Shown piece after piece: positions 58,156 through 64,000 of a stretch of 64,000 nucleotides of DNA; position 1 is the first letter of the stretch, and every line of letters begins with the position of its first letter. This stretch comes from Actinomadura sp. NAK00032 (GTDB lineage Bacteria; Actinomycetota; Actinomycetes; Streptosporangiales; Streptosporangiaceae), in NCBI RefSeq assembly GCF_013364275.1, contig NZ_CP054932.1, forward strand, positions 2,728,001 to 2,792,000. Direction: 5' to 3'. The position numbers and the translations under genes are program-made. Under the pieces are notes generated by a model. The model was not told the DNA's origin. It searched no databases and was given only the letters and a program-made list of their open reading frames with translations.

Positions 58156-58842
58156 TCAGTCGCTCTGCCCGGCGGGCGGCGACTGCGGTGACGGTGGCTG
58201 CGGCTGCGGTGACGGCGCCGCCGGCGCGGGCGGCGGGACGGGGCGCTGGCGCGGGCCGGTCAGGGCGACGGCCCGGTCGATGGCCTGGAGGGCGAACTCC
58301 TGCGTACGGGTGAGCCCGCGCGGCCCGGCGGGGGAGGAGGAGCCGGGCTCGGCCGTCGCGCGCATCCCGGCGAGCTGGGCCTTCGCGCTCAGCCCGTAGG
58401 ACAGGAACAGCAGTACGACGAACGCCGCCAGGTAGAGCAGGTGCTGGATCAGGCCGCCCCACCGGCCGGTGAACACGTCCAGGACGGCGAACATCGCGAA
58501 CCCGGCCATCCAGCCCGCCAGCGGCGGCACGAACAGCGTGTCGCGGCGCAGCGCCACGCCCGCCGCCGCGCAGAGCAGCAGCAGCCCCTCGGCCGCCTTG
58601 ACCGCGACGAGGACGCCGCTCGCGGGGCCGGAGCCGAAGTAGCCCTCGGCCTCGTCCACCCGGTCGCCCCACAGCAGCACGCCGCTGGCCAGGACCGCCA
58701 CCCCGTAGGCGAGGAGGAACACGCCGACCGCGTAGTGGAAGCGGTGCCACGTCCGCGCGCCCCGTCCGAGGCCGCCCGCCGGAGCGGCGGCCGGGCCGGC
58801 TCCTGGCTGGGCACCCGCGCCCACCGTCATAGTCGCCCCCAT
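58156..58842 (-). CDS. Four-helix membrane protein of unknown function
   Basis: 228 residues from ATG 58842 (ATG 58830 is equally possible). Four hydrophobic segments: about 38-58, 78-97, 105-122 and 132-152, with HRFHYAVGVFLLAYGVAVLA and GRWGGLIQHLLYLAAFVVLL. The C-terminal 70 residues are a Pro/Gln/Ser-rich cytoplasmic tail (PSPQPQPPSPQSPPAGQSD). Family not recognised. It precedes the M14 gene on the same strand, 54 bases away, and may be co-transcribed. Confidence 0.75.
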   Translation of the reverse strand: MGATMTVGAGAQPGAGPAAAPAGGLGRGARTWHRFHYAVGVFLLAYGVAVLASGVLLWGDRVDEAEGYFGSGPASGVLVAVKAAEGLLLLCAAAGVALRRDTLFVPPLAGWMAGFAMFAVLDVFTGRWGGLIQHLLYLAAFVVLLFLSYGLSAKAQLAGMRATAEPGSSSPAGPRGLTRTQEFALQAIDRAVALTGPRQRPVPPPAPAAPSPQPQPPSPQSPPAGQSD

Positions 58843-59033
58843 GTTCCCGGTTCATGTACTACGCGCAAGATATCCCGGATAGGGTCCCCGGGACCTCCGA
58901 ACGCGGGCCGCTGCCGCCGCCCGTCCCGGTGCCGCACCGCGCTGACCAGGCGATGTGCTTGCACCCGGGCCGGTGAAGCGGGAAGGTGAGTACCGTACAC
59001 GTCGGGCCGCGCGGAGTCCGTGAGGAAGCAAGG

Positions 59034-59330
59034 ATGACGCCTGACGATACGGGAACGGCCGCGCCGTCGAAGACGCGGATCGAATATCTGGAAGAGCTCG
59101 GGGGCGAGCTGGTCAGACGCGGCCTCCGGGTGCGCCTGACGCTGCCCCGGGGGCAGTCGCCGAGCCTGCACGTCCTGAACCCGGACGCGGCAGCGCTGAC
59201 CGAGAACATCATGGCCGAGCAGAGCGCCGACGGCTGGTGGTACTGGTGGTCGTGGTCGGAGCGCATCGCCGCCGCCGACGACGTCGCCACCGCCGCCGAC
59301 CGCGTCGCCGCCGTCCTGGCCGCCCACTGA
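59034..59330 (+). CDS. Small acidic protein of unknown function
   Basis: 98 residues from ATG 59034 after GAGGAAGCAAGG. LEELGGELVRRGLRVRLTLP, SPSLHVLNPDAAALTENIM and DGWWYWWSWSERIAAADDVA form a pattern I recall from short actinomycete proteins without a role. The Trp cluster is reminiscent of, but not alignable to, the WFG/WWA pair. It is divergent from the 58842 gene. Confidence 0.75.
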   Translation: MTPDDTGTAAPSKTRIEYLEELGGELVRRGLRVRLTLPRGQSPSLHVLNPDAAALTENIMAEQSADGWWYWWSWSERIAAADDVATAADRVAAVLAAH

Positions 59331-59786
59331 TCTTCAGCACGCACCGGTTCGCCGCCGCGCCCTGACGCGCGGCCCCGCGGCCTGCTCTTCTTCCCGCGCC
59401 CTGCCCGTGTTCGCCGTACGTGCCGTGCGCTGTTCCGGGCTGCCGGGCGCTTCCGCGTGCCCTCGAACCCTGCTCGGCGGGGCTCGGGGTGAATGTTGAG
59501 CCGCGAAACATTTCGTGCGCGCCGCCCCGCCCGCCCGTCTCCGGCCGGTGCCCGCGCCGGGGCGCCGCCATGCCCGGGCAACCCCGCGTCCCACCCTAGT
59601 TGATCTCGTGTTACGTGATTGTTACCGCCGACAACAAATCAACACGCCGACAGGTCTGGCGTGACGGACAAGCGCGACATAAGTTGCGGGACACAACATT
59701 CAGCCCGGTGGACGTGTGACCTCGCTCACCGGGCCGGAAGACCCCGGCCGCGGCACGGCGGCCGCCCCCCAGAAAGGACCCGGGCA
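59331..59786. other. Long regulatory gap before the sugar importer
   Basis: No gene. Three operator candidates: palindrome CGAAA-ca-TTTCG (59504-59515), direct repeats TGTTAC at 59609-59614 and 59620-59625 (11-base period), and a CRP-like TGTGA-N6-TCACC (59715-59730). AAAGGA at 59773-59778 is the ribosome site for the next gene. Confidence 0.6.
59715..59730 (+). promoter_or_regulatory. CRP-like site before sugar-binding gene
   Basis: TGTGA-cctcgc-TCACC matches the consensus TGTGA-N6-TCACA at nine of ten positions, 56 bases before the start. It implies cAMP-receptor-type control. Confidence 0.6.
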
Positions 59787-60866
59787 ATGCGCAAGGGCAT
59801 CCTCGGCCTGATGGCCCTCACGACGGCCGCGGCGCTCAGCCTCACCGCGTGCGGGGACGACGGCGACGACTCCGGCGGCGCCGCGGCGAAGGGCAAGGTC
59901 GGCGTGATCCTGCCCGACACGGCCTCCTCCGCGCGGTGGGAGAACTTCGACCGCCCCTACCTCGAGCAGGCCTTCAAGGCGGCCGGCATCCCGAGCGACA
60001 TCCAGAACGCCGAGGGCTCGGCCCAGCGGTTCCAGACCATCGCCGACCAGATGCTGACCAGCGGCGTCACCGTCCTGCTCGTCACCGGGCTCGACTCCAA
60101 CTCCGCCGCCGCCGTGCAGCGCAAGGCGCAGGCGCAGGGCGTCAAGACCATCGACTACGACCGGCTCACCCTGGGCGGCGTCGCCGACTACTACGTCTCC
60201 TTCGACAACGTGAAGGTCGGCGAGACGATGGCCGCCGGCCTGCAGAAGTGCCTGGGCGACAAGAACGCGAACATCGTCTACCTGAACGGCTCGCCCTCCG
60301 ACAACAACGCGACGCTCTTCGCCAAGGGCTCGCACAACGTCCTCGACAAGGTGTCCACCTACAAGAAGGTCGCCGAGCAGCCCGTCCCGGACTGGGAGGC
60401 CGAGAAGGCCGCGACGCTCTTCGAGCAGATGTGGACCGAGCAGCACGGCAAGATCGACGGTGTGCTCGCCGCGAACGACAACCTCGGCAACGCGGTGATC
60501 TCGATCCTGAAGAAGAACCAGCGCGCGGGCAAGGTCCCGGTCACCGGCCAGGACGCCACCGTGCAGGGCCTGCAGAACATCCTCGACGGCACCCAGTGCA
60601 CCACGGTCTACAAGCCGTCCAAGCTGGAGGCCGACGCGGCGGTGAAGCTCGCCGTCTCCCTGATCAAGGGCGAGAAGGGCGAGACCACCGCCACCGAGCA
60701 CGACCCGATCGGCAAGCGCGACGTCGCGTCGGTGCTGCTGGAGCCGATCGGCATCACCAAGGAGAACGTCAAGAAGGTCGTCGACGACGGCTCGGTCAAG
60801 GCGGCCGACCTCTGCAAGGGGGCGTACGCGGCCAAGTGCGAGGCCGCCGGCATCACGGTCCAGTAA
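59787..60866 (+). CDS. xylF: Sugar ABC transporter substrate-binding lipoprotein (xylose type)
   Basis: 359 residues. Signal and lipobox MRKGILGLMALTTAAALSLT then AC; mature protein of the XylF/RbsB fold: VGVILPDTASSARWENFDRP, IDYDRLTLGGVADYYVSFDN, VYLNGSPSDNNATLFAKGSH and GVLAANDNLGNAVIS. The DYDRL segment is characteristic of D-xylose-binding proteins. It lies first in an importer operon, separated from the ATPase gene by a large hairpin that probably raises its mRNA level. Xylose as substrate is likely but not proven. Confidence 0.88.
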   Translation: MRKGILGLMALTTAAALSLTACGDDGDDSGGAAAKGKVGVILPDTASSARWENFDRPYLEQAFKAAGIPSDIQNAEGSAQRFQTIADQMLTSGVTVLLVTGLDSNSAAAVQRKAQAQGVKTIDYDRLTLGGVADYYVSFDNVKVGETMAAGLQKCLGDKNANIVYLNGSPSDNNATLFAKGSHNVLDKVSTYKKVAEQPVPDWEAEKAATLFEQMWTEQHGKIDGVLAANDNLGNAVISILKKNQRAGKVPVTGQDATVQGLQNILDGTQCTTVYKPSKLEADAAVKLAVSLIKGEKGETTATEHDPIGKRDVASVLLEPIGITKENVKKVVDDGSVKAADLCKGAYAAKCEAAGITVQ

Positions 60867-60882
60867 CGACCCCCGCCGACCT

Positions 60883-60951
60883 CGTGGCGGGCCCCACCCG
60901 CTGAGGGCGTCCCGGGCACCCGGAAGCCCGGGGCGCCGGGGGCCCGCCACG
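60883..60951 (+). promoter_or_regulatory. Large nested hairpin between binding-protein and ATPase genes
   Basis: CGTGGCGGGCCCC (60883-60895) pairs with 60939-60951, enclosing a second stem CCCGGGC/GCCCGGG. No T-run. Such hairpins act as partial terminators or 3' stabilisers so that the binding protein is made in excess. Confidence 0.7.
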
Positions 60952-60964
60952 GGCGCGCGGCAGG

Positions 60965-60998
60965 CAGTGCCGCGCGACAGACAGTGCCGCGCGACAGA
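60965..60998. repeat. 17-bp tandem repeat in ATPase leader
   Basis: CAGTGCCGCGCGACAGA at 60965-60981 and again at 60982-60998, with the start of a third copy (CAGTG) leading into the GGAAGGA ribosome site. Confidence 0.85.
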
Positions 60999-61014
60999 CA
61001 GTGGAAGGAACCAC

Positions 61015-61800
61015 GTGGCTGAAAACGGAGACCCCGTCCTCCGCCTGACCGGGCTCAACAAGAGCTTCGGTGCCGTCCACGTCCTGCACGACGTGGACTT
61101 CACGCTGCGGCTCGGCGAGGTCATGGCCCTCGTCGGCGACAACGGAGCGGGCAAGTCGACCCTGATCAAGTGCGTCGCCGGGATCCACCCGATCGACTCG
61201 GGCCGGATCGAGTTCGACGGGCGCCCGGTGACGATCGACGGGCCGCGCGCCGCGGCCGACCTCGGCATCGAGGTCGTCTACCAGGACCTCGCGCTCGCCG
61301 ACAACCTCGACATCGTGCAGAACATGTTCCTCGGCCGCGAGCGCAAGCACGGCCTCATCCTGGACGAGGCGTCGATGGAGGAGTCCGCCCGGGAGGTCCT
61401 CGCCCGGCTGTCGGTCCGCACCGTCAAGTCCGTCCGCCAGCAGGTGTCGAGCCTGTCCGGCGGGCAGCGGCAGACGGTCGCCATCGCCAAGGCCGCGCTG
61501 TGGGAGTCCAAGGTCGTGATCCTGGACGAGCCCACCGCCGCGCTCGGCGTCGCCCAGACCCAGCAGGTGCTCAACCTCGTCCGGCGCCTCGCCGACAGCG
61601 GCCACGCCGTCGTGCTGATCTCGCACAACATGAACGACGTCTTCGAAGTGGCCGACCGCATCACCGCGCTGTACCTCGGCCGCGTCGCCGCGGACGTCGC
61701 CCGCTCCGAGGTCACCCACGGCCAGGTCGTGGAGCTCATCACCGCCGGCCGTTCCGGTGATCTCGGCCTCGCGCCGACGACCGCCGCAGAGAGCATCTGA
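61015..61800 (+). CDS. Sugar ABC transporter ATPase (single-domain, xylose/fructose type)
   Basis: 261 residues from GTG 61015. Walker A GDNGAGKST, Q-loop VVYQDLALADNLDIVQNMFL, signature SSLSGGQRQTVAIAKA, Walker B VVILDEPTAALG and H-switch LISHNMNDVF. Members of the CUT2 group usually have two fused ATPase domains; this one has a single domain, as in FrcA-type importers. It works as a dimer with the permease encoded next. Confidence 0.93.
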   Translation: MAENGDPVLRLTGLNKSFGAVHVLHDVDFTLRLGEVMALVGDNGAGKSTLIKCVAGIHPIDSGRIEFDGRPVTIDGPRAAADLGIEVVYQDLALADNLDIVQNMFLGRERKHGLILDEASMEESAREVLARLSVRTVKSVRQQVSSLSGGQRQTVAIAKAALWESKVVILDEPTAALGVAQTQQVLNLVRRLADSGHAVVLISHNMNDVFEVADRITALYLGRVAADVARSEVTHGQVVELITAGRSGDLGLAPTTAAESI

Positions 61801-61811
61801 GGGGGGACCCT

Positions 61812-63095
61812 GTGTCCACCGACATCCCGACCCCGAAGGACACCGCCATGACGCTGGCGGACGCGGACTTCGCGAGCGACCGGCGCGAGCACGACGTGAA
61901 GTCGGCGGCCCGGGACTACTGGAACAAGATCAAGGCCGGCGAGCTGGGCGCGCTCCCCGCCATCCTCGGCCTGATCTCGCTCGTCGTCCTGTTCACCGCG
62001 CTGAAGCCCGACACCTTCCTCAGCAAGGCGAACGTCGCGAACCTGTCCACCCAGGCGCTGCCCATCACCATCCTCGCGATGGGCCTGGTGTTCGTCCTGC
62101 TGGTGGGCGAGATCGACCTCGCCGCGGGCGTGGCGAGCGGCCTGTCCGCCGCCGTGATGGCCAAGATCCTGGTGGACGGCGGCCAGCCCTGGTACGTCGC
62201 GATCATCAGCGCGGTGGCGACCGGCGTGCTCATCGGCACCGTGATCGGCTGGCTCGTCTCCGTCCTGCGAATACCGTCGTTCGTCGTCACGCTCGCGTTC
62301 TTCCTCGGCCTACAGGGCATCACGCTGCGGCTGATCGGCGAGGGCGGCACCGTGCCCGTCCGCGACGAGGTCATCGTGGCGATCGCCACCAAGAACATGC
62401 CGATCTGGCTCGGCTGGACGCTCGCCGTCGCCTGCTCCCTCGGCTACGCCGCGACGCAGGTGCTGCGCTGGCACCGGCAGCGCACCCGCGAACTGCACTC
62501 CAAGCCGCTGGAGTTCGTGCTCGCCCAGTCCGGCGTCGTCGCCGCCGCGCTGCTGATCAGCACGTTCGTGCTCAGCCAGGACCGCGCGCCGAGCCCGCTG
62601 ATCACGCTCGGCGGCATCCCGTGGGGCGTCCTGCTGGTCGGCGTGCTGCTGATCGTCTGCACGTTCGTGCTGGGCCGCACCGCCTACGGCCGGCACATCT
62701 ACGCCGTCGGCGGCAACGCCGAGGCCGCGCGCCGGGCCGGCATCAACGTCGTCCGCATCCGGATCTCCGTCTTCATGATCGGGTCCGGGCTGGCGGCGGT
62801 CAGCGGCATCGTGGCCGCGTCCCGGCTCAACTCGGTCGCCGTCAACGCGGGCGCGGGCAACACGCTGCTGTACGCGGTCGGCGCCGCCGTCATCGGCGGG
62901 ACGAGCCTGTTCGGCGGCCGCGGCAAGGCCCGCGACGCCGTCCTCGGCGGGCTCGTCATCGCGATCATCGAGAACGGGCTCGGCCTGCTCGGCACCAAGG
63001 CGTACCTGAGCTTCCTCATCACCGGGGTGGTGCTCCTGCTCGCCGCCACCATGGACGCGCTGGCCAGGCGGCGGCGCACGGCCGCCGGCCGATGA
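61812..63095 (+). CDS. xylH: Sugar ABC transporter permease (CUT2, XylH type)
   Basis: 427 residues from GTG 61812 with GAGGGGGG upstream. About ten helices; LLVGEIDLAAGVASGLSAAV and FVVTLAFFLGLQGITLRLIG match XylH/RbsC permeases, and GRHIYAVGGNAEAARRAGIN is the conserved cytoplasmic loop for the ATPase. An elongated hydrophilic N-terminus of about 45 residues is typical of XylH. It follows the ATPase gene by 11 bases. Confidence 0.93.
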   Translation: MSTDIPTPKDTAMTLADADFASDRREHDVKSAARDYWNKIKAGELGALPAILGLISLVVLFTALKPDTFLSKANVANLSTQALPITILAMGLVFVLLVGEIDLAAGVASGLSAAVMAKILVDGGQPWYVAIISAVATGVLIGTVIGWLVSVLRIPSFVVTLAFFLGLQGITLRLIGEGGTVPVRDEVIVAIATKNMPIWLGWTLAVACSLGYAATQVLRWHRQRTRELHSKPLEFVLAQSGVVAAALLISTFVLSQDRAPSPLITLGGIPWGVLLVGVLLIVCTFVLGRTAYGRHIYAVGGNAEAARRAGINVVRIRISVFMIGSGLAAVSGIVAASRLNSVAVNAGAGNTLLYAVGAAVIGGTSLFGGRGKARDAVLGGLVIAIIENGLGLLGTKAYLSFLITGVVLLLAATMDALARRRRTAAGR

Positions 63096-63149
63096 GCCCG
63101 CGGGCGCGGTGACCGCGTGGACGCGGTGACCCGGTGAACGCGGCCGGGG

Positions 63150-63191
63150 ACGCCTGGGAGCCGGTGGCCCGCACCATCGGCTCCCAGGCGT
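63150..63191 (+). terminator. Hairpin terminator after permease gene
   Basis: ACGCCTGGGAGCC (63150-63162) pairs perfectly with 63179-63191, 16-base loop. Just before it a 17-base-period repeat of CGCGGTGACC (63105-63114, 63122-63131) is seen. Confidence 0.75.
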
Positions 63192-63301
63192 GGCCGGGCG
63201 GGGATTCCGCCGGTACGTCCGCCATGACCGCTGCTGATACGCTCACGGATCACGACCGCCTGGCGCGCGGCGGCGGTGTGGCACGGTGGGAGCCCCTCGG
63301 C

Positions 63302-64000
63302 ATGTCAGTGACGCCAGCCATCGACCTGCGCGGCATCGAGAAGAGCTTCGGTTCCGTGAGGGTTCTGCACGACGTCTCGTTCTCCGCCTACCCCGGCGAG
63401 ATCACCGCACTGGTCGGCGACAACGGCGCCGGCAAGTCCACGCTGGTCAACTGCATCGGCGGCATCCATCGGTTCGACAAGGGCGAGTACCGGTTCGAGG
63501 GCGAGCCGGTGCGGATCGCCGGCCCGCGCGCCGCGGCGCGGCTCGGCATCGAGATCGTCCACCAGGACCTCGCGCTCTGCGAGAACCTCGACATCGTGCA
63601 GAACCTCTTCCTCGGCCGCGAGCGGCGCAGCGGCCCCGTCCTCGACGAGGATCTGATGGAGGAGACCGCGCGCACCGCGCTGTCGGGGCTCGCCGTCCGC
63701 ACGCTGGGCTCGGTCCGCCGCCGGGTCGCCACGCTGTCGGGCGGGCAGCGGCAGATCGTCGCCATCGCCCGCGCCGTCCTGCAGGACGCCAAGGTCGTCG
63801 TGCTGGACGAGCCGTCCGCCGCGCTCGGCATCGCGCAGAGCCAGCAGGTGCTGGAGTTCGTCCGCCGGCTCGCCGACAAGGGCCTCGCGGTCGTGCTGAT
63901 CTCGCACAACATGAACGACGTCTTCGCGATCTCCGACCGGATCGCCGCGCTCTACCTCGGCCGGATGGTCGCCCAGGTCAGGACCGCCGACGTCACCCAC
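63302..64000 (+). CDS. Second sugar ABC transporter ATPase, cut by right edge
   Basis: 233 codons to the edge from ATG 63302, with GGGAG ten bases upstream; in-frame ATG 63224 is an alternative start. Walker A GDNGAGKST, VHQDLALCENLDIVQNLFLG, signature ATLSGGQRQIVAIARA, Walker B VVVLDEPSAALG and LISHNMNDVFAISDRIA. It is a close paralogue of the ATPase at 61015 and begins a second transcription unit (TACGCT box at 63238-63243). A second importer of the same class probably continues to the right. Confidence 0.9.
   Translation, partial: MSVTPAIDLRGIEKSFGSVRVLHDVSFSAYPGEITALVGDNGAGKSTLVNCIGGIHRFDKGEYRFEGEPVRIAGPRAAARLGIEIVHQDLALCENLDIVQNLFLGRERRSGPVLDEDLMEETARTALSGLAVRTLGSVRRRVATLSGGQRQIVAIARAVLQDAKVVVLDEPSAALGIAQSQQVLEFVRRLADKGLAVVLISHNMNDVFAISDRIAALYLGRMVAQVRTADVTH

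Noticed and set aside
63224..63304. Upstream in-frame ATG for the second ATPase
   Set aside because: No ribosome site and the TACGCT promoter box lies downstream of it; ATG 63302 has GGGAG and matches the paralogue's start.
1..64000. tRNA, rRNA, transposase or integrase
   Set aside because: I looked for cloverleaf ends, transposase and recombinase motifs and saw none; a covariance-model search was not possible here.

Overview
The window is very GC-rich, with G or C in most third codon positions, many GTG starts, actinobacterial families (DUF574 methyltransferase, HipA kinase with DUF3037, DUF6510, DUF4870, F420-dependent LLM oxidoreductase, GNAT with DUF4081) and many start codons 6-7 bases after a TANNNT -10 box. 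I infer a chromosomal segment of a filamentous actinomycete, plausibly Thermomonosporaceae (Actinomadura-like); the genus is a guess from family content. No rRNA, tRNA, CRISPR array, transposase or integrase was seen.

Layout. 1-4125: PucR-type regulator (cut by the left edge) divergent from a class III aminotransferase and an MmsA-type dehydrogenase, probably beta-alanine or pyrimidine breakdown. 4361-8229: small unknown protein, orphan solute-binding lipoprotein, Cys-rich small protein, orphan histidine kinase. 8334-18647: the MEP isoprenoid block dxr, site-2 protease, ispG and, after an insertion of three tandem secreted S33 peptidases, the GNAT gene that usually follows ispG. 18726-20684: two tandem HTH proteins of unknown function. 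20698-25972: DUF3037/HipA pair, cyclase-family hydrolase, F420 oxidoreductase, DUF4870 membrane protein, a Ser/Thr kinase lacking half its C-lobe, a thioesterase. 26003-29120: leftward MHS transporter, DUF6510, flavoprotein reductase and sulfite-oxidase-like protein. 29146-31940: a secreted or anchored protein divergent from an OmpR-type two-component pair, followed by a 50-residue membrane peptide.

32471-39886 is the most defence-like stretch: a 923-residue protein with a C-terminal TIR domain, and a 1231-residue TIR / P-loop NTPase / TPR protein translationally coupled to a three-helix membrane protein, with a HIT hydrolase between the two units. Both TIR domains keep the W-x-x-x-E motif expected of TIR NAD hydrolases. 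This is the best candidate for an undescribed immune module.

39969-58842 is accessory metabolism and regulation: an SH3 protein, a probable small RNA, TetR/amidase with a perfect 26-bp operator, SDR dehydrogenase, endonuclease V, serine hydrolase, DUF2156 membrane enzyme, a KstR2-like TetR regulator with several CAAGCGCTTG boxes, DHA2 exporter with divergent TetR, Pth2 peptidyl-tRNA hydrolase and a large secreted M14 peptidase. 59787 to the right edge is a xylose/ribose-type ABC importer behind a CRP-like site, plus a second paralogous ATPase gene cut by the edge.

Two regulatory patterns link distant parts. An 11-bp-spaced TTAA-type direct repeat lies exactly 28 bases before a TAGCGT -10 box both at the 50-residue peptide gene (31729) and at the small RNA (40567), suggesting one response-regulator regulon. 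A 38-bp element is repeated, 33 of 38 identical, before the first two S33 peptidase genes.
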